55,842 bases of DNA from positions 1 to 55,842 of the forward strand of contig JAHFCO010000006.1 of the NCBI GenBank assembly GCA_023249475.1, read 5' to 3'. The notes beneath the pieces are model-generated. The model was given only the letters and a program-made list of their open reading frames with translations. It was not told the DNA's origin and made no database searches. The DNA is from Bacillota bacterium (GTDB lineage Bacteria > Bacillota_I > Bacilli_A > Erysipelotrichales > Erysipelotrichaceae). Shown here in pieces: positions 32,477 to 41,889 of the stretch. The first letter of the stretch is position 1, and each line of letters starts with the position of its first letter. A program made the position numbers and the translations under genes.

Positions 32477-33091
32477 ATGAAAAAGTCTATAATCATTATT
32501 ATTTTAATGCTTTTAGGTGGTTGTGGAAGAACTAATGCCAATTATAAAACAATACATATAGATGATGAATCAATTTGGAATCAATATCATGTGAATATGG
32601 GTGTATTTAGTGAACGATTCGTTGAAGAACTGACAGATAATAGTCTTTTCTCTAAAATGAAACCTTCAATTTCAATCAATTCGAGAACTGAATTTCATGG
32701 ATCGTTTTTTTTCATGGAAGTTACGGGAAATCCGAAACCATACGAGTTTATCAATAAACCCAAGCAACCTATAGGTCAATTTTCAATTGAAATCGATGAT
32801 CTTAAATTTAATATAGTTATTAGTTCCACAACATCATCTCCTGGAAAGAGTTACCCATGGGTTTATATTACAGGAGTAAATGGTAAGTTGAACTACTATA
32901 TTCTTTTAGAACTTGGCGATAAGAACGATATAATTCAGAATCAATATAATGGATCTGATGAGTTCAATCCTGAAGACAAGGGAAGAATAACCGATTTGAT
33001 AAGCTCGCTATTTTCTCGTATTTCTAATTATAAAAAGTCTACTGCATTATTAAATACGAGAATGAACAATTTGACTATAAATTACAACTAG
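32477..33091 (+). CDS. Putative lipoprotein of the AT-rich island
   Basis: A 204-residue protein with a lipoprotein signal (KKSIIIIILMLLGGC, Cys16 after the LGG lipobox). The mature part is polar and Asn/Lys-rich, with mixed strands and helices and no recognised domain. AAAGGA lies before the ATG. Very AT-rich codon use. It would be anchored on the outer face of the membrane. Confidence 0.7.
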   Translation: MKKSIIIIILMLLGGCGRTNANYKTIHIDDESIWNQYHVNMGVFSERFVEELTDNSLFSKMKPSISINSRTEFHGSFFFMEVTGNPKPYEFINKPKQPIGQFSIEIDDLKFNIVISSTTSSPGKSYPWVYITGVNGKLNYYILLELGDKNDIIQNQYNGSDEFNPEDKGRITDLISSLFSRISNYKKSTALLNTRMNNLTINYN

Positions 33092-33112
33092 AAGTAGTGA
33101 CAGATCAGCCCG

Positions 33113-33157
33113 GTGTCTCCATACGCCGGCACGTTTGTAAAAAATCGAGAAAGGTAG
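33113..33157 (+). repeat. Intergenic repeat A, copy 2
   Basis: Second copy of repeat A, about 82 percent identical to 31789-31833 by eye, upstream of the gene at 33204. Confidence 0.75.
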
Positions 33158-33203
33158 ATAAAGTAACTAGCAGGATGAATTTTCATCGAAAAAGGGGGGG
33201 GAT

Positions 33204-33983
33204 ATGCAAGCACTATCTAGGATGTATCAAAAAGCGATCGCAAAATTGATTTATGTTCAAGATGTAAAACTAACCAAGATGTTTTTGACGTATCCGTTCT
33301 ATGTCTCTTGTGCCTTCTACGCGCTGCTCTTACCTAGTGTGTTCTTTTTCATTAATCGTCCTTTTGCCTCAAATCTCGTGTCAATTTATTTTATTTTTCC
33401 AACATTCATGCCCCCTTATTTCCTCGTGGCGTATATGATCACAAATCAGGTGAACCTTGAGAAAATCCGGAGAAACATATTATTGGAAACAGAGCTAGAC
33501 GAAGCGACAACTCATCAACACCTAGTATGGACCCAAAGTAATTCCCAAGTACTCAAAATCATTGGTTTTACATTAATTGTTGGTTGTCTAATTGAAATCG
33601 TGCGTAATTATCTCGATGTTGGAAAGTCGTTATACATAATCACGTTGCTTCTCTGTGTGTTCGTTTCAATCATTGCACTTCTTTTGAAGAGGAACCAAAT
33701 CAAGCGGGCGCTTCAAGATAAAACGGGAATCATATCCACCCAAGGAATTCTCTATCTTGGGGATTTCTATTTTTGGGAAGAAGGCAGGGAGTATTACATT
33801 AATAGTCTTGAACGAATGAATCAGAATGGACAGGAGACTAACGTGCTTATTCTAAACTTGGCGAATCGAACAGGACCGATGGTAATACATAGTTTTCTTT
33901 TCCCTGTCCATCAAGAGAAAAATCAAAATATCGACTCGATAGTTTCAACACTTCAGGATTTGAAACTTGAACAAGAGGATTGA
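33204..33983 (+). CDS. Membrane protein of the AT-rich island
   Basis: A 259-residue protein with helices at about 32-50, 62-85, 118-133 and 145-162, and a soluble C-terminal 90 residues with a PH-like strand pattern (GILYLGDFYFWEEGREYYINSLERM). No family recognised. A strong GGGGGGG ribosome site precedes the ATG. AT-rich like its neighbours. Confidence 0.6.
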   Translation: MQALSRMYQKAIAKLIYVQDVKLTKMFLTYPFYVSCAFYALLLPSVFFFINRPFASNLVSIYFIFPTFMPPYFLVAYMITNQVNLEKIRRNILLETELDEATTHQHLVWTQSNSQVLKIIGFTLIVGCLIEIVRNYLDVGKSLYIITLLLCVFVSIIALLLKRNQIKRALQDKTGIISTQGILYLGDFYFWEEGREYYINSLERMNQNGQETNVLILNLANRTGPMVIHSFLFPVHQEKNQNIDSIVSTLQDLKLEQED

Positions 33984-34507
33984 AAAATGCCGACGCCGCT
34001 ATGTCTATCATGTACCAGTCCTCCCGTTTCAAATTTCCAAACTTTGCATTATGACAAGATGGCAAACATGATTCTTGTTTTAATAAAATCGAAATCAGAT
34101 CGAGGGAAGTAGAACCTGAAATCCAATGCAATTGGAATCCGGGAGAAGAGGATTTTAGTAAGGCGGCGGATATCGCGAAGGCATTGTGCAATCCGTCAGT
34201 GACTTGATTGATGCATCGGGGATTTTTCGTTGAAGTGATTCAGTTATAGGAGTGGAATCAATACATGAGCTGGTTTTGAAACAAGGCCGGCTCTTTTTGT
34301 TTGGTAACGTAGAAAAAGAGGGTAGTGCACAAGAATGAATCATCAAGATCAAGAGACAAAGAATGGCGAAACGTTTCGACGAAAAGTTGCGATCGATCAC
34401 TGATGGAATATTGCAGAGATTAAGTGTAAATCGATAAATACTGGATGTAATCATCGTTATGTTGGGGTTATAATGAAAAAAAGAAGGACGATAAAACAGG
34501 TAAACCT
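33984..34507 (+). other. 524-base stretch without an intact gene
   Basis: I see no intact gene. One open stretch (34055-34207, next entry) looks like a gene remnant. A TATAAT at 34469-34474 is a likely -10 box for the following gene. Base composition changes from AT-rich to GC-rich at about 34600, so the right edge of the island is probably here or just inside the next gene. Confidence 0.5.
34055..34207 (+). pseudogene. Possible 3' remnant of a lost gene
   Basis: A 50-codon open stretch that starts directly after an in-frame TGA, has no start codon with a ribosome site, and ends in TGA. Its product part CNWNPGEEDFSKAADIAKAL reads like real protein. It may be the tail of a gene deleted when the island formed. 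Low certainty. Confidence 0.3.
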
Positions 34508-36946
34508 ATGAAAAGCAAGAAGACAGTGATGATCCTTTCATTCGTTGTTCTACTTCTGATCAGCAGTATTCTGATTTATATCTCACGTCCAAAAAATCAA
34601 CCCGAAAAAGAAGAGGAAGAGCTGATCGTCGCGAATGAATTGGCCTATGACATCGTCAACAATGCCCTTCAATCGATGATCGTGGACCCGACGAAAGATC
34701 CGCTCCTTTTGGCGACGCCGCAAGAGCGTTTCGATCAGATCGATTTTGAGAAGCGGTTTTTTCGGCCTGTGTTCGATACCAAGGTATCGCTCTATGTGGC
34801 CACGTTGCCTCAGAGACCGTCGACTCCGGCGAACGATCGTCCCTCAAAACAACCGTTGATCTTCTCTCCCAACGCCTCGCTTTATCAGCAAACGGCGTTC
34901 ATCGACAGTTCGACCTCGCCGAACCGATGGTTTTCGATCGTCAAGGATCCCTCCATCACCCCGGCGAAATACGTCTGGCAAGTCAGTGTGGCTCCTTTCG
35001 CGGGGGCGGGTAAGGATCTATTGAACCCCGGAGGGCTCTTAAGTTCAGGCGATGTCGACGCTACGTCCACTGAATTCTCCATCGATTTCTCCAAGGCCCT
35101 AAACGTAACGAAACTTTCCGGTCGGCTCAACATCAGCCAAGACCGGTTGAAGTCGTTCTACTTGATTCCGACCCTCAAGATGGGGGCGGTGCCGGTTCAG
35201 AAAACCTACTATGTCCGGGTATTGCCTGTCGATGCGGAGGGGAAGGTCATCGGGGACGGCGGGACGGGGATGGCCATCACGTATGGAGATCCCTACACCC
35301 TGCCGACCAACAATATCATCATCGGGATCAACCAGCGCTTCGACATGCTTACGCCAAGGTTCCAGGGGGAACCGGGTGGGAGCGGTGAATTCCCGAACAG
35401 TTTCAACGAGGTCTATCAGAAGACGATCAACTCATCCTATGAAAGTCTTTATTATTGCTTCGTGCCCAAGAACTACCCGGTCACGGCGACCAGTCTGGTC
35501 CTGCAGGTCACCAAGACGCCTTTCTCGGGTTCATTATGGAACACGGTTCCCGGATTGGTGTATCAAAAGAGGATCAATGCGGGAGAGGCTGCGTTTGATA
35601 CCTTGGATGAAGACCATTGGCTGCAAGTCGATTTCAGATCGTTCGCACCGGCCAATGAAACGCTCGATGACAATCAATTCATCACCTATTATGTCCGTAC
35701 CGTCGCGCTGACGCCGACCGCCCAAGCGGGGGTCATGAGCGCGAAGTATTCGAAGACCGTGACGATTCAATACGGTCGCGACACCACGACCCCCGTCATC
35801 TATGAAACCATCAAGGTCGATCCGCACATCCCGGAAATCGTAGGATTCTCGTATACACCCATCCAATGGGAAGCCGCCAATTGGCAGTACCATTATGAAG
35901 TGATCCGACAACCGTTGGAATCCGAGATCTTCTTGGGATTCGGATCCAAGAAACCTTACGAACCCTACAAAGTCGGGACGAAGTTGAACTTCACGCCCCA
36001 ACCCGAGGATGATTCCTGGTGGGAGGAAGTTAAAAACGCAATCTCCGATTTCTTCAGCGACCTCACGGATTATCTCGCCAAGATCACCAATTGGGTTTCC
36101 TCGACCTATGAGAACCTCAAGACGGGGCTTGTCAAACTCGTGGCGGATCATCTACCTCTGATTCCCGATGAGTGGCGCGAGGAACTGGCCGTCGTCTTGC
36201 AAGGCTTGGTCGATTACGGATTGGCGTCGATCGGCATCCCGCCGACCTTGCCCAACTTCGATGAACTCACAAGCCTTGGTACGGATTACCTGGCGACCGT
36301 GGCGATGGAAGCCGCAGGCATCCCGGCGACCGACCTCATGAAGGACGGGATGGTCGAACTCGGGAACGGGATCGTGGAGAATGTGGGCAGCGCCTCCGGC
36401 CACTCGACCCCCAACCCGATGAATTGGGATTTCATCAAGCTCGATTCGGATTATCTCTATCGTCCCGCATACGTATTGATCACCCTGCATAATCCCTATG
36501 ATAAACCGACACCGGTCGGAACCCTTTCAGGGTATAACGAGTACATCATCGACAGTAAAGACAAATCCTATTCCGAAGAACAACTTTATGCCCGCTTCGG
36601 AGGGAACGTCTACTATTCGACCTTCAAAGTCGTCTCCGGACAAAAGGTGCCGTCGCTGGCACCTGGACAAACCTTGGTCATCCCGGTCTTCTTGGAAGAG
36701 ATGACGGGTAAATCGTATTGGACCAACGGACCCCGGGTCGACCAATCATCGTTCAAGATGATCTATTTCAATCTGGGGGATTATGAATTCAACTTCACGA
36801 TCAACTATGAACTGCCCAATGCCTATGAGACCGCCAAGGCACAAAATCCGAATGCGAAGAAAGATGCCATCTACAGTTACTCGACGACCGGGAATTCGGT
36901 CGGGTTCAAAGGATATCCCAACGATGCCTACGAATGGCACAAATAA
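34508..36946 (+). CDS. Large membrane-anchored surface protein, unknown
   Basis: An 812-residue protein with one N-terminal helix (about 8-25) and the rest outside the cell. Two related beta-rich segments follow: about 150-245 (WQVSVAPF ... YYVRVLPV) and about 320-420 (LQVTKTPF ... YYVRTVAL), suggesting a duplicated fibronectin-like domain. A helical stretch at 500-620 (LSDLTDYLAKITNWVSSTYENLKTGLVKL) and a final beta domain (690-800) complete it. No enzyme motif and no LPXTG sorting signal are visible. The ribosome site is weak. Its first 40 codons are AT-rich, the rest matches the chromosome. Confidence 0.65.
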   Translation: MKSKKTVMILSFVVLLLISSILIYISRPKNQPEKEEEELIVANELAYDIVNNALQSMIVDPTKDPLLLATPQERFDQIDFEKRFFRPVFDTKVSLYVATLPQRPSTPANDRPSKQPLIFSPNASLYQQTAFIDSSTSPNRWFSIVKDPSITPAKYVWQVSVAPFAGAGKDLLNPGGLLSSGDVDATSTEFSIDFSKALNVTKLSGRLNISQDRLKSFYLIPTLKMGAVPVQKTYYVRVLPVDAEGKVIGDGGTGMAITYGDPYTLPTNNIIIGINQRFDMLTPRFQGEPGGSGEFPNSFNEVYQKTINSSYESLYYCFVPKNYPVTATSLVLQVTKTPFSGSLWNTVPGLVYQKRINAGEAAFDTLDEDHWLQVDFRSFAPANETLDDNQFITYYVRTVALTPTAQAGVMSAKYSKTVTIQYGRDTTTPVIYETIKVDPHIPEIVGFSYTPIQWEAANWQYHYEVIRQPLESEIFLGFGSKKPYEPYKVGTKLNFTPQPEDDSWWEEVKNAISDFFSDLTDYLAKITNWVSSTYENLKTGLVKLVADHLPLIPDEWREELAVVLQGLVDYGLASIGIPPTLPNFDELTSLGTDYLATVAMEAAGIPATDLMKDGMVELGNGIVENVGSASGHSTPNPMNWDFIKLDSDYLYRPAYVLITLHNPYDKPTPVGTLSGYNEYIIDSKDKSYSEEQLYARFGGNVYYSTFKVVSGQKVPSLAPGQTLVIPVFLEEMTGKSYWTNGPRVDQSSFKMIYFNLGDYEFNFTINYELPNAYETAKAQNPNAKKDAIYSYSTTGNSVGFKGYPNDAYEWHK

Positions 36947-37044
36947 CGGAATGTTCTAATGTGAGGTTTTGGACACCGACTACATTCAGAAGTCCGCATT
37001 CGAAGCGAACGATTGAAATCCATAAAGCGAAGTAGCGCCCGGAT
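36947..37044. other. Short convergent intergenic region
   Basis: About 100 bases between convergent genes. No clear terminator stem with T-run was found on either strand. Confidence 0.4.
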
Positions 37045-38043
37045 CTAGATGAATCCACCTTTAAACTCGTCGATGGGCATCGCATCCTTGCCCTTCAAGC
37101 CGAACGCATCATGCATGTAGATCCCGCGATCGATTTGATGCAGGCGACGGTAAAGTTCGTTGATGAGTTTTGGATCACTTAACCCGGAGAATCCCGGGGT
37201 TTCATGACGACTCATGATGGAACGATACTTCAACGCGGTGATGTGGAATTTTTCCTTCATGAGCGCGTTAAGGTATTTTGCGTCGCTGAACCCGCAGTTT
37301 CTGACGATGTCCGCGATCGGGAGACTTGAATTCTTAAGTTCCTTGAGCGCATGTTCGAATCGGATGTGCTGCAGATACTCTTTGAACGAGATTCCCAACC
37401 GGTCGCGAAGAAAATGCGAAATCCTAAAGGTGCTGATCCCGACAAGGGAAGAAAGACATCGCAACGTAATGGGTTCTTGGTAATGATGGTTGATGTACTC
37501 AAGCAAGGTATGGAAACGTAAGAGGTACTCGTCATAGTTCATCTTCTTGACGTCGAGATAGCGTTCTTTTAGCCGGACGCTATACAAATCGTAAACATAC
37601 ATGTTGTAGTAGCCGATGATCTTGTAGCGGATATTGGGTGAGGGGACGGGTTGGTTCAGTAAAAGAATGATCTGGGAGAGAATCAAGGGGACGGCATTAT
37701 ATTTGATGGCCAATTCTTCAAATGTATACACCCTGTTGCGAAACGGGATCCGATCGAAATTCAGATGGTGCTCAAAAAGATAATCGTTTTTCAGACGGAA
37801 GGTAATCATTAACGAATCCGGACTCGAACGAACCGAATGTCGTTGTTTCATATAGATCATGAACACCGTGTTTGAAGTCAATTCATACGTCTTTTTTTCG
37901 CACACGACCTCGACATTCCCTTCAATCAGCCAAATGAACTCCATTTCTTCATGGAGTTCTTCTTCATGTTGGACACATGTACAGATGATGGTTTGAAACG
38001 GAAGATCGAACGCTTCCAAGGCATCGATGCAGTTTTGGATCAT
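37045..38043 (-). CDS. AraC-family transcriptional regulator
   Basis: A 332-residue regulator: N-terminal cupin sensor (about 15-90, EEELHEEMEFIWLIEGNVEVVCEKK), a linker, and a C-terminal double helix-turn-helix (about 185-285; SSLVGISTFRISHFLRDRLGISFKEYLQHIR and IADIVRNCGFSDAKYLNALMKEKFHITALKYR). A 45-residue tail follows. It is divergent from the membrane protein/flavoprotein operon at 38181 and very likely controls it. Such two-part AraC proteins usually respond to a small organic ligand such as a sugar or drug; the ligand is unknown. Confidence 0.88.
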   Translation of the reverse strand: MIQNCIDALEAFDLPFQTIICTCVQHEEELHEEMEFIWLIEGNVEVVCEKKTYELTSNTVFMIYMKQRHSVRSSPDSLMITFRLKNDYLFEHHLNFDRIPFRNRVYTFEELAIKYNAVPLILSQIILLLNQPVPSPNIRYKIIGYYNMYVYDLYSVRLKERYLDVKKMNYDEYLLRFHTLLEYINHHYQEPITLRCLSSLVGISTFRISHFLRDRLGISFKEYLQHIRFEHALKELKNSSLPIADIVRNCGFSDAKYLNALMKEKFHITALKYRSIMSRHETPGFSGLSDPKLINELYRRLHQIDRGIYMHDAFGLKGKDAMPIDEFKGGFI

Positions 38044-38180
38044 AACGTTACCCTCGTCAAATGTATCACGGAATCAAAAATATGACAATGTTGCTATCTA
38101 GATAAAGCGCTTACAACTTGTTATGCAAGGCCACTTTCGCTAAGATGTTTGTGAACCGCATCACGAAGGAGGAGGTTATC

Positions 38181-39008
38181 ATGTCGAACTTAAGCATCTT
38201 CGTATCAATGGCAGTCTATATGTTATTCCTTTTTTTGTTTTTGGAATACACACGTGAAAAGCAAAGCTTCTATAAGTGGTTTTCGATCGTGGCATTGTTG
38301 ACGTTCCCGCTTTGGTTTTTGAATCTGAGTTCATGGTTCCGCTGGGCAAAAACCATCAGCATCTTGCTGCCCTTATTGTTCCTCACGTACGTCCGCATCG
38401 CCAACGACGGGGAACACAACGATGTCCTGGCAACGTTGAGGGGAAAGTGGCCGTTATGGATATTGTATTTGGTGTTGATTCTGAACATCGCGGAAGCGTC
38501 GTTGAAGGACATCACACTGGGGAACTACTTCAACGCGATGTCCGGCGTTCTTCTGTGCATCACCATCCCGCTACCGACCAAGCATTGGCGTATCGGAAAC
38601 AACGATAAAAAGAATTCATTCGCGGAATTGATCGCCGACTTCCCCTTGGCATGGTGCTTACTCTATGTCACCTGGAACGCCGCGTTCGTCTATGCCGAGA
38701 ACATCGGTTACTTCGCATCCAGCCTATGCATCCTCATCGTTCCTGAAATCTGGATGTACGTTCGGAAACGGACCGATCTTTGGCTGATGGGTCGGGTCTA
38801 CACCTTGGCCGTCCACTTGTTGATCCGCGGATGCTATGACATCTTCACACCCATCATGGACTCCACCGCATGGCAAAACGAATCGCTTCTGTATGCCTGG
38901 GGAGCGATGAATCTGGTCTTGCATTTCATGTACTTCGTCTACTGGGTCTTGAAACTTCGAAACAAGGACTACATCGTCAAACACAGCGCCCAAGCCTATG
39001 GAATCTAG
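38181..39008 (+). CDS. Multi-pass membrane protein, paralogue 1 (DUF5692-like)
   Basis: A 275-residue protein with about eight helices. GGAGGAGG fixes ATG 38181. It shares a layout and matching segments with the gene product at 41890: LNIAEASLKDITLGNYFNAM here and VNILEAVLRDFQVSTLKGVM there; WCLLYVTWNAAFVYAENI here and WFYVVAYCLWNISYVYNCI there. From memory this resembles the membrane family DUF5692, which I could not verify. The function is unknown. A flavoprotein gene lies between the two paralogues, so they may form its membrane partners. Confidence 0.75.
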   Translation: MSNLSIFVSMAVYMLFLFLFLEYTREKQSFYKWFSIVALLTFPLWFLNLSSWFRWAKTISILLPLLFLTYVRIANDGEHNDVLATLRGKWPLWILYLVLILNIAEASLKDITLGNYFNAMSGVLLCITIPLPTKHWRIGNNDKKNSFAELIADFPLAWCLLYVTWNAAFVYAENIGYFASSLCILIVPEIWMYVRKRTDLWLMGRVYTLAVHLLIRGCYDIFTPIMDSTAWQNESLLYAWGAMNLVLHFMYFVYWVLKLRNKDYIVKHSAQAYGI

Positions 39009-39028
39009 ATTCGATCCTCGATCGAATC
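39008..39028 (+). other. Hairpin at the stop codon of the membrane gene
   Basis: GATTCGATC / GATCGAATC, loop CTC, perfect 9-bp stem beginning at the last base of the stop codon. No T-run. May adjust the ratio of the two products. Confidence 0.5.
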
Positions 39029-39089
39029 CTCGTTTGGTCGCTCGACGTACAGGGTAAAGATTCGGATGAAACAAGAAAGAAGGAAACAT

Positions 39090-41774
39090 ATGACAGAACA
39101 AATCAAACTGCTCGAATTCGTCAATAAGGTGTCGATGACGAAAATGGGCTCCAAAAAAGGAATCAACGAGGAAGACCCAAGATTCAAACTGCTTGAAAAA
39201 GTCGTCACCGAAGAAATGGCCGAAGTGGCGTTGGCGTTGGAGTATCGTGTCCACATGACCGCGGAAGAAGTCGCGCAGAAATGCGGGAAACCTCTTGAAA
39301 GGACACGCGAACTTCTTTGGGACCTGGCGGTCGCGGGCGTCGCGACAGTCAAACGCGAAGACAAAGGCGATACCTACTGGTATGAAACCTGGGTCCCCGG
39401 GATTTTCGAAATGGTCGTCAACAATAAAGAGAACGTGAAGAAATACCCGCAAATCGGCAAAGCGTTCGACGACTATGGGTTGATGAGAAATCCCGTGGCC
39501 GCCGGCAACATCCCGATGGGACACGGGTTGATGAGGGTCATCCCCATCGAGACCGCGATCAATGGCGAGACGAGAAGGGCTTCCTATGAAGAAGTATCCA
39601 AATACATCGACGAAGCGCGTATCCTCTCGGTTTCAGACTGTTCATGCCGCACTTCGCGTGAAGAAATGAACCAGGGTTGCGGACACTTGAAAGAAGACAT
39701 GTGCATTCAATTGGGGGATGCGGCCGAATATTACATCCGTACCGGACGCGGTCGCGAAGTGTCCAAAGAAGAAGCGATCGACATCATCAAAAAAGCCGAG
39801 CGGGACGGATTGATGCATCAGATCCCCAACACCGAAGGGGAAGGTCACACGCACGCCATCTGCAACTGCTGTGGCTGCTCGTGTTACGCCATGCGGGCGG
39901 CGGGGATGTATCACAATCCCGACATGGTTAGATCCAACTATGTCAGTACCATCGATGCGACGAAATGCGTCGGTTGCGGCGAGTGCGTCGAAGTCTGCCC
40001 GACCAATGCGATCCGTCTTGGCCAGAAGATCTGTACGATCAACGAAGTTAAACTCCCGGTACGTACCGAGTTTCCCTCGGACACGGAATGGGGACCGGAC
40101 AAGTGGAATCCGGACTACCGGATCAACCGCAAGGAATCGCTCGATACCGGTACGTCGCCATGTAAAACCGAATGCCCCGCGCACATCTCGATCCCGGGCT
40201 ACATCAAGTTGGCGTCGCAAGGCCGCTATCGCGAAGCCCTGGAAATGATCAAGAAAGAGAACCCGTTCCCGGCGGTTTGCGGACGCGTCTGTCCGGCATT
40301 GTGCGAGAGCGCGTGTTCACGAAACGGGTTGGATGATTCCGTTGCCATCGACGATATCAAGAAATTCATCGCCGAACAGGATCTTCATCAATCCAGTCGC
40401 TATATTCCGACCATCAAAAACACCTATGACAAGAAGATCGCGGTCGTCGGGGCCGGTCCGTCCGGATTGACCTGTGCGTATTTCCTAGCGGTGGAAGGAT
40501 ACAAGGTCACCGTCTTTGAAAAGGAAAAAGACCTCGGTGGGATGCTGCGTTTCGGAATCCCCGAATTCAGGCTACAAAAAGATGTCATCCAGGCAGAAAT
40601 CGACATCCTAAGGGAAATCGGTATCGAATTTAGAACCGGGGTAAGCGTCGGCGAAGATGTGACGATCAAGCAACTCCGGGATCAAGGGTACAAAGCGTTC
40701 TATCTTGCGATCGGCGCACAAGGCGGTCGCCGCATCAACATTGAAAACGGCGATGCCGAAGGCGTCGTGACCGGGGTCGATTTCCTGAAGATGGTTTCAT
40801 CATCGTCAAAATCGATGAAACTCGGGAAGACGATCGTCATCGGAGGCGGAAATGTCGCGATCGATGTCGCACGGACCGCATTGCGCTTGGATCATGAAGG
40901 AGTCGACCTGTATAGTTTGGAATCGAGAGAGGAAATGCCGGCGTTGAAGGATGAAATCCACGAGGCGTTAAGCGAAGGGGTACACATCCACAATCAATAC
41001 GGACCGAAAAGGATTCTTGTCGAAAACAACAAGGTTGTCGGCATCGAGTTCAAGAAATGCGTGCGACTTCTCGATGAGAACGGGAAATTCAACCCGCTAT
41101 TCGATGAGAACGATTGCATCACGGTCGAAGCGGATCATATCCTGTTGTCCGTCGGACAACAAATCGACTGGGGAACGTTGCTTCATGGATTGGATGTCGA
41201 AATGAACCCCAACCGGACGATCAAAGTGGATCCGAAAACCCTTCAATCAAGCGTCGCCGACATTTTCGCCGGGGGAGATGCCGCAACCGGGCCGAAGTAC
41301 GCCATCCATGCGATTTCCCATGGCAAAGAGGCAGCCATTTCGATCCATCGCTTCGTCAACCGCGGGCAAAGTCTCGTCTATGGTCGCAACAACCGATCCT
41401 TCGTCGCCCTGGATCGCGACAATGTCGACTTCACGGGTTATGACCACGTTCGCCGTGAACGTGTCTATACCCTTACGGTAGAGAACCTTCGCGGGGACTT
41501 CAAGGACCCAAGGGGCGTATTGACGGAAGAGCAAGTCAAAAAAGAAACCTCACGTTGCTTGTCATGCGGGATCTCGGTCGTGGATGAGTTCATGTGCGTC
41601 GGATGTGGTGCATGTACGACCCGATGCAAGTTCGAAGCGATCAAACTTGTACGGAAATACGATGCGGTCGGGGTTGATTTCCCCGATCTGAAACCGGTGG
41701 TCGTGCGGCATGTCATGAAACGCAAAGTGCGAATCCTCACGAAAAACATTAAGACTGCGATACTTGGCAAGTGA
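39090..41774 (+). CDS. Multi-Fe-S, GltD-like FAD/NAD(P) oxidoreductase
   Basis: An 894-residue soluble redox protein. Residues 1-110 are winged-helix-like (MTAEEVAQKCGKPLERTRELLWDLAVAG). Then come a Cys cluster (C184, C186, C197, C205), a CNCCGCSC stretch (258-265), a ferredoxin motif (C293, C296, C299, C303), and a GltD-type domain (350-800) with CGRVCPALCESAC, the FAD site VVGAGPSGL and the NAD(P) site VIGGGNVAIDVARTA. Near the C-terminus CVGCGACTTRC completes a further cluster. It should move electrons between NAD(P)H, FAD and ferredoxin-type clusters. ATG 39090 (AAGGA) is chosen over 39066. Substrate unknown; flanked by two membrane paralogues. Confidence 0.88.
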   Translation: MTEQIKLLEFVNKVSMTKMGSKKGINEEDPRFKLLEKVVTEEMAEVALALEYRVHMTAEEVAQKCGKPLERTRELLWDLAVAGVATVKREDKGDTYWYETWVPGIFEMVVNNKENVKKYPQIGKAFDDYGLMRNPVAAGNIPMGHGLMRVIPIETAINGETRRASYEEVSKYIDEARILSVSDCSCRTSREEMNQGCGHLKEDMCIQLGDAAEYYIRTGRGREVSKEEAIDIIKKAERDGLMHQIPNTEGEGHTHAICNCCGCSCYAMRAAGMYHNPDMVRSNYVSTIDATKCVGCGECVEVCPTNAIRLGQKICTINEVKLPVRTEFPSDTEWGPDKWNPDYRINRKESLDTGTSPCKTECPAHISIPGYIKLASQGRYREALEMIKKENPFPAVCGRVCPALCESACSRNGLDDSVAIDDIKKFIAEQDLHQSSRYIPTIKNTYDKKIAVVGAGPSGLTCAYFLAVEGYKVTVFEKEKDLGGMLRFGIPEFRLQKDVIQAEIDILREIGIEFRTGVSVGEDVTIKQLRDQGYKAFYLAIGAQGGRRINIENGDAEGVVTGVDFLKMVSSSSKSMKLGKTIVIGGGNVAIDVARTALRLDHEGVDLYSLESREEMPALKDEIHEALSEGVHIHNQYGPKRILVENNKVVGIEFKKCVRLLDENGKFNPLFDENDCITVEADHILLSVGQQIDWGTLLHGLDVEMNPNRTIKVDPKTLQSSVADIFAGGDAATGPKYAIHAISHGKEAAISIHRFVNRGQSLVYGRNNRSFVALDRDNVDFTGYDHVRRERVYTLTVENLRGDFKDPRGVLTEEQVKKETSRCLSCGISVVDEFMCVGCGACTTRCKFEAIKLVRKYDAVGVDFPDLKPVVVRHVMKRKVRILTKNIKTAILGK

Positions 41775-41889
41775 TCATTTGAGGATGTCTGGGTCGGGGG
41801 TCGTACTGAAGGGATTGCGTTTCGTCGATGGCGGAACCCTCCTTCACGCGGTCTCCTTCTCTCCACAATAAAACCAATGGGAGGTACAT

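Noticed and set aside
31215-34507. Integrative element with attachment site at tRNA-Thr
   Set aside because: No integrase gene and no repeat of the tRNA 3' end found within the island, so a complete mobile element cannot be claimed.
38102-38116. cre-like AAAGCGCTTACA before the membrane/flavoprotein operon
   Set aside because: The right half fits but the left half misses three consensus positions; too weak to list as a site.
38724-39524. 266-codon minus-strand open frame
   Set aside because: Antisense of the membrane protein and flavoprotein genes; no ribosome site.
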